A program made the position numbers and the translations under genes. From an uncultured Bacteroidales bacterium (GTDB taxonomy: Bacteria > Bacteroidota > Bacteroidia > Bacteroidales > Paludibacteraceae): a stretch of 20,494 nucleotides of DNA. Location: the NCBI GenBank assembly GCA_937911935.1, contig CALDQH010000045.1:1-20494 (forward strand). Direction: 5' to 3'. Positions 6,424 through 14,205 of this stretch are shown one piece after another; positions within the stretch are counted from its first letter, which is position 1; each line of letters opens with the position of its first letter. The notes under the pieces were generated by a model that saw nothing but the letters and a program-made list of their open reading frames with translations, had not been told where the DNA came from and searched no databases.

Positions 6424-7868
6424 TGCACATATTCGTAACAGCCCGCATCACACGAGCCATCCGAGAGACGGTTATTACCGTCCAAATCGAGCACCAAATC
6501 GGGCGTTACATATTCGTTATTACCGATTCCTATAACGGCAGATCCGCTTTCGACATGAAAATCATATACATGCGGGCGCTCTTGTTCCCATTTTTCAAAC
6601 AAAAACAGCGGTTTACCATTAAAAATACATGCCTCGTAAGGAGGATTTAACACCTCGGTAACCCGTTGTTTTAGCAAACAATTTTTAAAAACATAACTAT
6701 ACGAGGTCGAATCCGTTTCGTCAAATTTTGTTTGTATCTCGTTGTTATAGTTTCCATAAACCACCGAATTAAGCATCAACGACTTAAATGGAATTACCTG
6801 TGTCTCACCAGCATCGTCTATCAGTTGGTTACTGAACAACAAAATCGCTTGCGTACGAGAACCCCAAGAAAATTGATAGTAATTGGTCAACGTGCAGTGT
6901 TTCCAGGTATAATCTCCACCACGCAAGCAAGCAATATATCCGCCCGCATTACACAGCAGCGAATTGCTAATTTCCACCTTGGCATTTGTCGCTTCCAACA
7001 AATTACCCAACACATTACGTACTTGTGCATTTTTGATGGTCAACGCAGTTTGTTGCGTAGTAGTACTATCAATGCGGATGCCAAAATTGCCATTTCGAAC
7101 ATCCGTATAAGCAATCAAGTGATTAAAACTACCCTTCGCCAAAACAACACCACCCCATTGTCCCGAGCACAAATCGTACGACAAAGGCGGAATGGTATTC
7201 ATAAAATCACTTCTATCACCGCGTAGTTCTACCCAGTTTTGTGCTGTTCCCTCGGAATGCAACCGACCTTCTACATACAATACCGCATTCTTTCTAAAAT
7301 ACAAACGAGCGCCAGGCATCAATGTAAGTGTAGCGCCTTTTTTTACCCACAATGTATCGTCAATTAAGTAAGGAAGTTCATCGGTAAATACCTGATCCGA
7401 TTCGATGCAGTGTTTATGCAAACGAATGGCATTCTGTCCAAAAGCTTCCAACTGCACAAACTGTTTCTGCTCGTTTAAGGCAAAAAGAATGGAATCTCTT
7501 ACCACCATAGGAACCGTAGCCTCGTTTGGATTGAGTTTTACTTGTACAAAAATCAGCATACTGTCCTTGGCATTGAGGTAGAAATCCTTTAAATCGTCCG
7601 CTTGAATGCCCGAAACATTGATGTGGTAATATTCCGCATTCATCAAACGAATTTGCTCAATATGCGCCTTTTGATTCGAAGTATTATAGACTTTTAGTTT
7701 TAATGTAGCCGAGCCCATATCCGTAAATAGGGTATCGAATCGGACTGTGTCGCTCGAAAATTCCAATCGGAAATTTGCATCCACGTTGATGGTATCTTCG
7801 GTACAAGAAGTTACCATAACAACCAACAAGACAATCGATGTAAAAAAGACGACAAATTTTCGAAGCAT
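6420..7868 (-). CDS. Lipoprotein with predicted right-handed beta-helix
   Basis: This 482-residue protein has a lipoprotein signal peptide ending in VTSC (lipidated Cys at 22). The N-terminal part (about 30-140) reads as a beta-sandwich-like module, including RFDTLFTDMGSATLKLKVYN. From about residue 165 there are short repeated strands with turns typical of a parallel beta-helix (KKGATLTLMPGARLYFRKNAVLYVEGRL, then LIAYTDVRNGNFGIRI and NAKVEISNSLLCNAGG). The C-terminus has DLDGNNRLSDGSCDAGCYEY, common at the end of Bacteroidetes beta-helix proteins. I see no enzymatic motif; surface glycan binding or structural roles are possible. It is first in a two-gene operon with the EEP-fold protein and is divergent from the operon at 7970. 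Confidence 0.85.
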   Translation of the reverse strand: MLRKFVVFFTSIVLLVVMVTSCTEDTINVDANFRLEFSSDTVRFDTLFTDMGSATLKLKVYNTSNQKAHIEQIRLMNAEYYHINVSGIQADDLKDFYLNAKDSMLIFVQVKLNPNEATVPMVVRDSILFALNEQKQFVQLEAFGQNAIRLHKHCIESDQVFTDELPYLIDDTLWVKKGATLTLMPGARLYFRKNAVLYVEGRLHSEGTAQNWVELRGDRSDFMNTIPPLSYDLCSGQWGGVVLAKGSFNHLIAYTDVRNGNFGIRIDSTTTQQTALTIKNAQVRNVLGNLLEATNAKVEISNSLLCNAGGYIACLRGGDYTWKHCTLTNYYQFSWGSRTQAILLFSNQLIDDAGETQVIPFKSLMLNSVVYGNYNNEIQTKFDETDSTSYSYVFKNCLLKQRVTEVLNPPYEACIFNGKPLFLFEKWEQERPHVYDFHVESGSAVIGIGNNEYVTPDLVLDLDGNNRLSDGSCDAGCYEYVQ

Positions 7869-7891
7869 GATTAAGCGAAATTTAAACTACG

Positions 7892-7924
7892 CAAAAATAC
7901 ACAATACATTTTGTACCACACAAT
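7892..7924 (-). promoter_or_regulatory. Possible promoter of the beta-helix lipoprotein operon
   Basis: On the minus strand TATTTTTG (7899-7892) matches the -7 consensus, 24 bp before the ATG at 7868. About 21 bp further upstream is ATTG (7924-7921), only a partial match to TTTG. It overlaps the opposing promoter for the 7970 operon. Confidence 0.45.
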
Positions 7925-7940
7925 AAATTTACTATCTTTA
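7909..7940 (+). promoter_or_regulatory. Possible promoter of the 7970-9596 operon
   Basis: TTTTG (7909-7913), 19 bp, then TATCTTTA (7933-7940), one base off the TAnnTTTG consensus. The predicted start of transcription is close to 7947, giving a short leader before the ATG at 7970. Confidence 0.5.
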
Positions 7941-7969
7941 ACCCAAATAAACGAATAAACAGCACAAAC

Positions 7970-8254
7970 ATGGCTAGCAGAAGAGATTTAAAGAAAGACA
8001 TTACGTATTTGTATTCTGAGTTACTTACCGAGTGCTTTACCATTGCTTGCATTTGCCCTAAATGCGATCAAGAAAAAGCAGATCAACTGATCAACAAGAT
8101 TGTAAAAAACAGCTACGAATTTGTACAACGTGCAGGACATTACGACGCTAAAAACAATCCCCAATTGGTAAAAGCCTACTACAAAAAATTAGGCGAAGAT
8201 CTTTTACAAGATGTACTTGCCATTGGCAAAGAAATAGAAGCACTTAGCAAGTAA
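7970..8254 (+). CDS. Small conserved Bacteroidales protein
   Basis: This 94-residue soluble, mostly helical protein starts MASRRDLKKDITYLYSEL, an opening I recall from an uncharacterised family of about 90 residues in Bacteroidales genomes. It has no signal peptide or membrane segment. Four cysteines cluster at 22, 27, 29 and 32 (ECFTIACICPKC). That could bind a metal, but I do not know whether it is conserved in the family. It is first in an operon and lies 5 bp before the acyltransferase gene. The function is unknown. Confidence 0.85.
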   Translation: MASRRDLKKDITYLYSELLTECFTIACICPKCDQEKADQLINKIVKNSYEFVQRAGHYDAKNNPQLVKAYYKKLGEDLLQDVLAIGKEIEALSK

Positions 8255-8259
8255 TACAA

Positions 8260-8814
8260 ATGCAGTCTATAAGCAAAGGGATCCTCAAACTTTGGGGATG
8301 GAAAATTGTAGGTTCTGTACCTGAGGAACCCAAAATGGTTGTGTGCTTTGCGCCACATACCTCTAACTGGGATTTTGTTTTGGGCAAATTGGCCGCCTCT
8401 GCCATTGGTTTTAAAATGTCTTTTCTTATCAAAGAAGAATGGGTTAAAACATGGGGTATTGGTTGGTGGCTCAAACGCCAAGGAGCGGTTCCCGTATGCA
8501 GGAGCAAAAACACCTCTATGACAGACCGTTTGGCAGAAGAATTTAAAAAGGCAGATAAACTCAACCTGGTTATTTCGCCAGAGGGAACACGCAAACGCAC
8601 ACCCGATTGGCGCAAGGGATTTTACTACATCGCCCAAAAAGCAGGTGTACCCATTTTACCTTTGGTGATGGACTACGGCAAAAAAGAGTTTATCATCAAG
8701 GACTTGTTTGTACCCACTGGCAACGAAGAGGAAGATTACATCCGATTCAAACGGATTTTCTTGGGAAGCCAAGGCAAACACCCTCAATTATTTACAACAG
8801 GTTTAGAGGAATGA
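8260..8814 (+). CDS. PlsC-like 1-acyl-glycerol-3-phosphate acyltransferase family protein
   Basis: This 184-residue acyltransferase of the PlsC/LPLAT superfamily should transfer an acyl chain to a lysophospholipid or related acceptor at the membrane. The catalytic HxxxxD motif is at H33-D38 (APHTSNWDF), and the acceptor-binding ISPEGTRKR motif is at 105-113. The family's GTR and later proline-rich PILPLVMDY block are also present. It is shorter than E. coli PlsC (about 245 residues) and lacks N-terminal membrane helices, as in the small subgroup common in Bacteroidetes. The stop overlaps the following amidase start as ATGA, so the two are co-translated. The exact acceptor is not clear. Confidence 0.88.
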   Translation: MQSISKGILKLWGWKIVGSVPEEPKMVVCFAPHTSNWDFVLGKLAASAIGFKMSFLIKEEWVKTWGIGWWLKRQGAVPVCRSKNTSMTDRLAEEFKKADKLNLVISPEGTRKRTPDWRKGFYYIAQKAGVPILPLVMDYGKKEFIIKDLFVPTGNEEEDYIRFKRIFLGSQGKHPQLFTTGLEE

Positions 8815-9596
8815 CAAAAAACGAGCAATTGCGTATTAGCCTTGTACAAGCAGACATCGTTTGGGAGGATATTGACGCTAATTTAGCGCATTTTGACAAG
8901 TTGCTATCTCAACTACCCCCAACCGATGTTGTGCTACTGCCCGAGATGTTCTCGACAGCCTTTAGTAGCCGTGCACAAAGTTTAGCAGAACCCATCGAGG
9001 GTAAAACCTTACACCAAGTAAAAGCCTGGGCTAAACAATACCAATGCGCCTTTATAGGCAGTTTTATTGCAGCCGAAGGCGACCTCTACTACAACAGAGG
9101 TTTTTTTGTTAAGCCTGACGGGGATACCACTTACTACGACAAACGACATTTGTTTTTGGGAGGCGAAGAGACCTACTTTACCCCTGGAACTTCTTTCCCT
9201 ATCATTTCATACAAAGATTGGAATATTGCCCTGTGCATCTGCTACGATTTGCGTTTTCCCGTGTGGCTTAGAAATACAAAACTACGCTACGATATGTTAG
9301 CCGTTATTGCCGAATGGCCATCTAACCGACAATACATCTTTGAGCATTTATTGGTAGCACGTGCCATCGAAAACCAAGCATACGTATGTGCTTGTAACCG
9401 TGTAGGAAAAGACGATAATCACCTACAATACACGGGCGGTTCGCAAGTGATTGATTACAGAGGTCGAGTTATAGAACGTTTAACCGACCACCAAGAAGAA
9501 ATCAAAACCATTGTATTGGAAAAAGAGCCGCTACTTAATATGCGCCAAAAAGCGCCTATCTGGCGTCATGCAGACTCTTTCGAAATCAAGGAGTAA
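8811..9596 (+). CDS. Nitrilase-superfamily amidase (YafV/omega-amidase-like)
   Basis: This 261-residue carbon-nitrogen hydrolase has the full catalytic triad: Glu45 in LLPEMF, Lys111 in YDKRHLF, and Cys144 in LCICYDLRFPVW. The DKRHLF and CYDLRFPVW pattern is typical of the YafV/Nit2 branch. These omega-amidases hydrolyse alpha-ketoglutaramate or alpha-ketosuccinamate, the products of glutamine transamination. The substrate is inferred from that similarity. The reading frame stays open upstream to 8607 inside the acyltransferase gene. The ATG at 8811 is chosen because it gives the proper family start (LRISLVQADIVWEDIDANL) and an ATGA overlap with the preceding stop. It ends 15 bp from the convergent fabG gene, with no clear terminator in between. 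Confidence 0.92.
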   Translation: MTKNEQLRISLVQADIVWEDIDANLAHFDKLLSQLPPTDVVLLPEMFSTAFSSRAQSLAEPIEGKTLHQVKAWAKQYQCAFIGSFIAAEGDLYYNRGFFVKPDGDTTYYDKRHLFLGGEETYFTPGTSFPIISYKDWNIALCICYDLRFPVWLRNTKLRYDMLAVIAEWPSNRQYIFEHLLVARAIENQAYVCACNRVGKDDNHLQYTGGSQVIDYRGRVIERLTDHQEEIKTIVLEKEPLLNMRQKAPIWRHADSFEIKE

Positions 9597-9611
9597 AGGG
9601 TTATGCCGCGT

Positions 9612-10358
9612 TTAAGGTAACAAACCGCCACAGCAGCTAATTACCTGTCCGCTTACATACGAAGCCATATCCGAGCCCAAGAAAACTGCCACATCGGCTA
9701 CTTCTTCGGGTTTTCCGCCTCTGCGCATAGGTATCATATCCAACCACAAACTACGCGAAGCATTCGAAGCATTATCCGTCATCTCGGTTACGATAAATCC
9801 AGGGGCAATCGCATTGCAACGCACACCTCGTGCGCCCAATTCTTTGGCGACCGACTTGGTTAGCCCAATCATACCAGCCTTAGAAGCCGAATAATTAGCC
9901 TGACCTATATTCCCCATAACACCTACCACCGAGGATATATTAACAATAGAACCACTTCTTTGTTTCATCATAATGGGAGCCATTGCACGCGTCATGTTAA
10001 AGGCCGACTTAAGATTCGTATCCATCACTTCGTCCCATTGGCTCTCACTCATGCGCATCAACAAACCATCACGCGTAATGCCCGCATTATTGATTAAAAT
10101 ATCTACCCTGCCAAAATCTGCCACCACATTTTGAACCAACTGCTCGGATGCGGCAAAGTTAGAGGCATCAGAAAGATAAGATTTTACTTTTACACCCATT
10201 TGCGACACTTCTGCCTCTACTTGCAAAGCCAAATCTGCCGAATGTAAATAGGTAAACGCAACGGAAGCACCTTGTTTGGCATACGCCATAACGATGGATT
10301 TTCCTATACCACGTGTACCTCCGGTAATTAAAGCAACTTTTCCTTCCAACAATTTCAT
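9612..10358 (-). CDS. fabG: 3-oxoacyl-[acyl-carrier-protein] reductase
   Basis: FabG reduces 3-oxoacyl-ACP with NADPH in type II fatty acid synthesis. With the start at 10358 (MKLLEGKVALITGG) the protein has 248 residues, the standard family length. It carries the cofactor motif TGGTRGIG (12-19), NNAG (90-93) and the catalytic tetrad Asn115, Ser143, Tyr156 and Lys160 (YSASK). The late PGFIVTEM motif (186-193) is also present. The C-terminus reads GQVISCCGG, where many FabGs have a VDGG ending; this may be a lineage trait. An in-frame upstream ATG at 10376 would add a short unconserved tail. The next at 10388 overlaps the predicted -7 box. The gene stands alone, divergent from folB and apart from other fab genes. 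Confidence 0.92.
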   Translation of the reverse strand: MKLLEGKVALITGGTRGIGKSIVMAYAKQGASVAFTYLHSADLALQVEAEVSQMGVKVKSYLSDASNFAASEQLVQNVVADFGRVDILINNAGITRDGLLMRMSESQWDEVMDTNLKSAFNMTRAMAPIMMKQRSGSIVNISSVVGVMGNIGQANYSASKAGMIGLTKSVAKELGARGVRCNAIAPGFIVTEMTDNASNASRSLWLDMIPMRRGGKPEEVADVAVFLGSDMASYVSGQVISCCGGLLP

Positions 10359-10385
10359 GGTAGTCTTATTTTTCATTTTCGTGTA

Positions 10386-10393
10386 CAAAAATA
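10386..10393 (-). promoter_or_regulatory. Possible -7 box of fabG
   Basis: TATTTTTG on the minus strand matches TAnnTTTG, about 27 bp before the ATG at 10358. I do not see a TTTG at the expected -33 distance, so only the -7 box is proposed. Confidence 0.4.
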
Positions 10394-10421
10394 CAACAAA
10401 AAACCGAAAGCCCCTCTTTTT

Positions 10422-10453
10422 GTTGTGGTTTTATCTCAATTTATGTAACTTTG
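10422..10453 (+). promoter_or_regulatory. Promoter of folB
   Basis: TAACTTTG (10446-10453) fits the -7 consensus exactly. GTTG (10422-10425), 20 bp upstream, is a one-mismatch -33 box. The predicted transcription start is near 10460, leaving a leader of about 18 nt before the ATG at 10478. Confidence 0.55.
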
Positions 10454-10477
10454 CAAGAACTCATTCTGTAATTTTAT

Positions 10478-10822
10478 ATGGCTACCATTACCATCGAAAA
10501 CATGCAATTTTATGCCCATCATGGTTGTTTTGAACAAGAACAACGCGTTGGCACTCACTTTAGCGTAACCCTTACCTTTTGTTACGATGCATCCAAAGCA
10601 ATTGATTCCGACAGCATCGAAGATGCCATTAGTTATTTAGACGTCTATCAATTGGTAAAACAAGAAATGAGCAAACCCTCACACCTGATTGAGAACGTTG
10701 CTTGGCGCATAAAAAAAGCCGTACAAACGGCATACAGCGACATAAACGATGTTACAGTTAAACTCTACAAGATCAATCCACCACTCGGCGGACAAGTAGG
10801 ACAAGTCTGCGTTGAGTTATAA
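10478..10822 (+). CDS. folB: Dihydroneopterin aldolase
   Basis: FolB cleaves 7,8-dihydroneopterin to 6-hydroxymethyl-dihydropterin and glycolaldehyde in folate synthesis. The 114-residue protein has the family's usual length. It shows the FYAHHGCFEQEQRVG region with the catalytic-site Glu at 21, the conserved SYLDVY (Tyr53), and VKLYKINPPLGG with the catalytic Lys at 98. These residues align with Glu22, Tyr54 and Lys100 of the Staphylococcus aureus enzyme. It forms a single-gene unit, with its own promoter and a strong intrinsic terminator directly after the stop. No other folate genes are in the window. Confidence 0.94.
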   Translation: MATITIENMQFYAHHGCFEQEQRVGTHFSVTLTFCYDASKAIDSDSIEDAISYLDVYQLVKQEMSKPSHLIENVAWRIKKAVQTAYSDINDVTVKLYKINPPLGGQVGQVCVEL

Positions 10823-10825
10823 TAC

Positions 10826-10866
10826 AGAGGCTGACCAAAAGTAATTTTAGTCAGCCTCTTTTTTTT
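10826..10866 (+). terminator. Intrinsic terminator of folB
   Basis: The arms AGAGGCTGAC (10826-10835) and GTCAGCCTCT (10850-10859) pair perfectly. Inside, AAAA and TTTT can pair around a GTAA tetraloop, with one mismatch between the two stems. A run of T follows (10859-10866). It begins 4 bp after the folB stop. On the minus strand no T-run follows, so it should not end the convergent M23 gene. Confidence 0.9.
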
Positions 10867-10897
10867 ACGCAGAAATACACTTTTTATTCAGTCTATT

Positions 10898-12565
10898 TTA
10901 ATATCCTAATCGAACATTATCCTCATAAACCGTTTTGTTTCCACACCTATCCGTAACCTCCAAACGCAGGTGATGTTTACCTGCTTTTAAGCGAGTATTG
11001 TCGTAATGATAGGTAATCCTATTTTTGGCATCAATCTCAAACAACACCCATTGCCCATCCATATACCCGTTAAAGGTAGCGATATCGGTCTGCTTATCGT
11101 TTATTCTAAAACGAATCTTTGTGCGTGTTTTTTGCATTGGTTGAATGGTTGGCGCTATTGTATCTACCAAAACTGTATATTCGCCAAATTTGTTCACCTT
11201 AGCAACCATTGCACCCTTCTCGTAAGAAGCAGGGAAATAGCCCCATTTGCCATACGTATTCTTATAAGCCAAGTAATATTGATTCTTACAGGTCAACGTA
11301 TCTTTGTTTATCGGCAAGATTAAAGCTACATTCTTGTGCAAAGGCACCGTGTTTTCATGCAAGGCATACACGGGGGTCGATAACGTCGAATCGTATTGCA
11401 TGCTATACCTAAAATAGGTGTCGTTATACAATGCACCACGAGGCACAAACAACATCACACTATCTTTCGTAAAGAAATTCATTTTGTCATAAGCAAATTT
11501 CTCGCCCGATGGGTTACACATCAAAGGCATTGTAGTCGATTTTCCCTTAATAACAAAACGCAACACCGATTCATTTCCAGCATAATCGTACGCTTTCATT
11601 TCTACCTGATAATCCCTTTCTTGGTCGATGTTTAGATAGGCATCATCCTTGGTCGAAAGCAAAGCAAGTGGCTGATACTGGGGCATATAAGCACACATAT
11701 ACACATCACGCGTCTTTACCCATTGCTCGTAATCGATAAAAGCATTGATAGCCCTGTCGTGCTCAAAAGAGAATTTATTGATTACATAGCTAAACTGCAA
11801 CTCATTATCGACCAAAACAACAAGCCGTTTTAGCCCATAAAAGTTGCTTTGACCATTCATATAGTCAAAAGCCATTACCTCTAATCCAATCTTACCCCAT
11901 GCCTCAATCGGCTTGGCTCGGTAGTTTCCCGCCGTTTCTTGCCATGTTTTATACGACTGAAAGACACACTGCCCCGCAACTGTGCCCTCGTTAGCAATGG
12001 GTCTAACACCTACTCGTTTAAATTTTGGGCGAACCGTATCTTCTATGCGGTAATAATCTTGCGGATCCATAGCCTCTTCTTTTTCGGTATTTCGCACTTC
12101 GAAATGCAAATGGGGTCCGGCAGACGAACCCGTATTGCCGCTAATGGCTATAACATCACCTTGAGACACAGGAAAGATGCTATCAGGCAATTGCACATCC
12201 ATTTGAAAGGTCTGATGCTCATATTGGTACGTACGAACCCACGATGTAATGCTATCGTTAAAAGCATCCAAATGCGCATATACCGTAGTAATGCCTTGTG
12301 GATGGGTCACATACAAACAATTACCATATCCAAACTGCGAAATCTTGATGCGAGAAACATATCCATCTGCAACCGAACGAATGGCATAGCCACATTGCTG
12401 TTCTGTTTTAAAATCCAATCCTGCATGAAAGTGATTGGGGCGCAACTCGCCAAAACTGGCACTCAATGCAATGGGCAAATCCAGTGGTTGTTGTAACATG
12501 GGTGTTGTCGCAAATACTACACCTGCAAAAACAAAGGAGAAACAAAAAGAAATTAAGAAACGCAT
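10898..12565 (-). CDS. Exported M23 family metallopeptidase (LytM domain)
   Basis: This 555-residue protein has a signal peptide (hydrophobic residues about 3-18, cleavage near FAT). The M23/LytM zinc peptidase domain sits at about residues 25-160, at the N-terminus of the mature protein. Zinc and active-site residues are all visible: His47 and Asp51 in HFHAGLDF, His98 in VYAHLD, and His152/His154 in GPHLHFEVR. M23 enzymes cut peptide crosslinks in peptidoglycan. The remaining ~390 residues look like several beta-sandwich modules (for example DYAGNESVLRF and VTDRCGNKTVYEDNV), probably for binding or anchoring. The exbD terminator lies 27 bp upstream and no good TAnnTTTG box is seen, so it may depend on read-through or on a weak promoter. 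Confidence 0.92.
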   Translation of the reverse strand: MRFLISFCFSFVFAGVVFATTPMLQQPLDLPIALSASFGELRPNHFHAGLDFKTEQQCGYAIRSVADGYVSRIKISQFGYGNCLYVTHPQGITTVYAHLDAFNDSITSWVRTYQYEHQTFQMDVQLPDSIFPVSQGDVIAISGNTGSSAGPHLHFEVRNTEKEEAMDPQDYYRIEDTVRPKFKRVGVRPIANEGTVAGQCVFQSYKTWQETAGNYRAKPIEAWGKIGLEVMAFDYMNGQSNFYGLKRLVVLVDNELQFSYVINKFSFEHDRAINAFIDYEQWVKTRDVYMCAYMPQYQPLALLSTKDDAYLNIDQERDYQVEMKAYDYAGNESVLRFVIKGKSTTMPLMCNPSGEKFAYDKMNFFTKDSVMLFVPRGALYNDTYFRYSMQYDSTLSTPVYALHENTVPLHKNVALILPINKDTLTCKNQYYLAYKNTYGKWGYFPASYEKGAMVAKVNKFGEYTVLVDTIAPTIQPMQKTRTKIRFRINDKQTDIATFNGYMDGQWVLFEIDAKNRITYHYDNTRLKAGKHHLRLEVTDRCGNKTVYEDNVRLGY

Positions 12566-12591
12566 AAAAATGTTATTAAAGGGCTAATCGT

Positions 12592-12624
12592 AAAAAGAGA
12601 GTGACTATGAAGCCACTCTCTTTT
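12592..12624 (-). terminator. Intrinsic terminator of the exbB-exbD operon
   Basis: The arms at 12593-12603 and 12614-12624 are perfect 11-bp complements (AAAAGAGAGTG and its reverse complement). On the minus strand the hairpin is followed by a T-run (12596-12592). It lies 25 bp after the exbD stop at 12649 and 27 bp before the M23 start. Read on the plus strand the T-run is short and no plus-strand gene ends here. Confidence 0.85.
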
Positions 12625-12648
12625 AGGTATAGAGATTACTATTCTGCA

Positions 12649-13128
12649 TTAGTATTGTGCATTTGCACGTTGTACAGCAGCATAGTTCAATTTCAAAGCA
12701 TAAGCTCTACGTAGAGCTTGTTTGATGTCTGTTACAATACCCATTTTACAATCCTTGTCCACTTTCAACGAAATGGTCATCAAGTCTTGTTCGTGTTCTG
12801 GCATTGATGAACGTTCTGAAACTACGTAGTTTTCAATTTGCGAAACTTCGGCAAATGCATCGTCTAACTGAATACGAGGTTCGGTACCGTATTGTGCACG
12901 ATATTGGAAGGTAGGAACACCCACATAGATAAAGCGAACCAAGGTTTTCTTTTCTAATTTGGTAAGTTCAGTTGCTTCGGGGGCAGTAATACCCACTTTA
13001 AAGTCCACTTCTTTCATGGTCGTTGCAATCATAAAGAAGAATAGCAACATAAACACGATGTCGGGCAACGAAGCGGTACTGATTTTAGGTGTACCAGAAG
13101 AGGATGAATTTGATCTAAATCTACCCAT
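12649..13128 (-). CDS. exbD: ExbD/TolR family transporter subunit
   Basis: This 159-residue protein is a component of the proton-driven ExbB-ExbD motor that energises TonB-dependent outer-membrane transport. It has a short cytoplasmic N-terminus, one transmembrane helix (about residues 22-40) with the proton-carrying Asp at 23 (SLPDIVFMLLFFF), and a periplasmic domain. The end KQALRRAYALKLNYA fits the family's C-terminal helix. It is the last gene of the operon. Its start overlaps the stop of the other exbD as TAATG, so translation is coupled. A strong terminator follows. TolR is an alternative name, but no tolA, tolB or pal is nearby. Confidence 0.9.
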   Translation of the reverse strand: MGRFRSNSSSSGTPKISTASLPDIVFMLLFFFMIATTMKEVDFKVGITAPEATELTKLEKKTLVRFIYVGVPTFQYRAQYGTEPRIQLDDAFAEVSQIENYVVSERSSMPEHEQDLMTISLKVDKDCKMGIVTDIKQALRRAYALKLNYAAVQRANAQY

Positions 13129-13718
13129 TATTTTTTCCCTCCATAATTTTTAGGTTCTGCCTCAGAGATTTTTTGAGGATAAATCTTTTGAATTGCTTTT
13201 TGTTGTTCCGAATCTAAATCGTCAAAGTTTTTAGCAAACTTAGCTTTCGATAATTCGTTACGCAATTCGTTGTAAGCAGAAACCAATTCGTTTTGCACAT
13301 TGATGTATGCCGCATAAGAAGTACCACGGTCGTTTTGCAACGAAATTACGTGATTTTTGGTTACCAAAACGGTGCCAAAATACTCAACGTCCATGGGTTC
13401 TTTTTCGGGCATATTTGGATCATCACCTGCGTTTTTAATAAATTCTTTGGCTTTTTCTTTTAGGTCTGCTAACTCGGTGTATTCGCCACGAACCAACAAT
13501 TGGTCCTCGCTATTGATAAGCACCACGAATACGTTACGCTCTTTTACCTTTAAGTCTTCTGTTTTTTGCTCTGCAGGAACAGGAGGAGGCAAACGACGCG
13601 CCAAACCTTTGTTAACAGCCATAGAGGTCGTCATCAAAAAGAATACCAACAACAAGAATGCGATATCCGCCGTAGAACTTGAATTTAACTCAGGTACTTC
13701 ACGTTTTTGCTTTCCCAT
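13128..13718 (-). CDS. exbD: ExbD/TolR family transporter subunit (longer paralogue)
   Basis: This 196-residue ExbD-family protein has one transmembrane helix (about 18-36, ADIAFLLLVFFLMTTSM) and the key Asp at 18. A proline-rich LPPPVP follows the helix, then a periplasmic domain. It has a longer middle section than the neighbouring ExbD (about residues 60-140, including NAGDDPNMPEKEP) and a lysine-rich tail (YGGKK). It overlaps the downstream exbD by 1 bp and follows the small membrane protein gene by 7 bp. Two unlike ExbDs in tandem are common in Bacteroidetes. They may form mixed dimers in one ExbB pentamer, which is inference. Confidence 0.9.
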   Translation of the reverse strand: MGKQKREVPELNSSSTADIAFLLLVFFLMTTSMAVNKGLARRLPPPVPAEQKTEDLKVKERNVFVVLINSEDQLLVRGEYTELADLKEKAKEFIKNAGDDPNMPEKEPMDVEYFGTVLVTKNHVISLQNDRGTSYAAYINVQNELVSAYNELRNELSKAKFAKNFDDLDSEQQKAIQKIYPQKISEAEPKNYGGKK

Positions 13719-13725
13719 AGTGATA

Positions 13726-14178
13726 TTATTTTATTTTTTTAGCCAAAGGTCCAAAGATCATTAGTACGAAACCAGCACCCATCATGATATAGATGGTAGA
13801 GATCATCATATCTACAATTCTTACGGTTTGTTCATCAATAACTTCGCCAGAACCCAATAGAGTAATAGACTCGCCAGATGAAGTGAAATAACCAATAAGC
13901 AATACCAATACGGTTAATGCGATAGAAACGATGGTTTTAATAGCTGATGCCTTGTTAGATTGTAATTTAACTACAAATTGCCATAGAGCAGATGCCACTG
14001 CCATCAATGCTGTTAAGAAGAAGCAAGCATACATCAAGTTAATCATAGCATTGGTGTAAACTGGTTCCACGTAATCAGCATTAGGATCTACGTCACCTCC
14101 TAAGAAGAATAGCAACGTAATCACTATTGTGATTGCACATAGTACATATAGTACAATGCGTGATAAATTCTTTAACAT
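13726..14178 (-). CDS. Small membrane protein of the ExbB-ExbD operon
   Basis: This 150-residue protein of unknown function has four predicted transmembrane helices (about residues 8-26, 44-66, 80-98 and 124-144). The third loop reads SGESITLLGSGEVIDEQT. It lies between exbB and the exbD pair, 27 bp after the exbB stop. This position is conserved in Bacteroidales as far as I recall, so a role as accessory subunit of the motor is plausible but unproven. A TTG at 14184 is in frame, but it would sit one base from the Shine-Dalgarno sequence. The ATG at 14178 has AAGGAG (14192-14187) at 8-nt spacing and is preferred. Confidence 0.85.
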   Translation of the reverse strand: MLKNLSRIVLYVLCAITIVITLLFFLGGDVDPNADYVEPVYTNAMINLMYACFFLTALMAVASALWQFVVKLQSNKASAIKTIVSIALTVLVLLIGYFTSSGESITLLGSGEVIDEQTVRIVDMMISTIYIMMGAGFVLMIFGPLAKKIK

Positions 14179-14186
14179 AATCAATT

Positions 14187-14192
14187 CTCCTT
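14187..14192 (-). promoter_or_regulatory. Shine-Dalgarno site deciding the start at 14178
   Basis: AAGGAG on the minus strand lies 8 nt before the ATG at 14178, which favours that start over the in-frame TTG at 14184. The flanking TAATCA and TGATTA could form a weak stem with this site in the loop. Confidence 0.5.
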
Positions 14193-14205
14193 ATTAGATA
14201 GGTGA

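Noticed and set aside
6732..7226. 164-codon plus-strand frame
   Set aside because: It is antisense to the beta-helix lipoprotein and has no recognisable features.
8179..8637. Minus-strand frames opposite the acyltransferase
   Set aside because: They are shadows of a gene with complete catalytic motifs.
8607..8810. Longer start of the amidase inside the acyltransferase gene
   Set aside because: The extra residues are a shadow of another frame, and the family domain starts right after the ATG at 8811.
10826..10866. Bidirectional terminator shared with the M23 gene
   Set aside because: On the minus strand no T-run follows the hairpin.
11939..12496. 185-codon plus-strand frame
   Set aside because: It is antisense to the M23 catalytic domain, whose zinc ligands are all intact.
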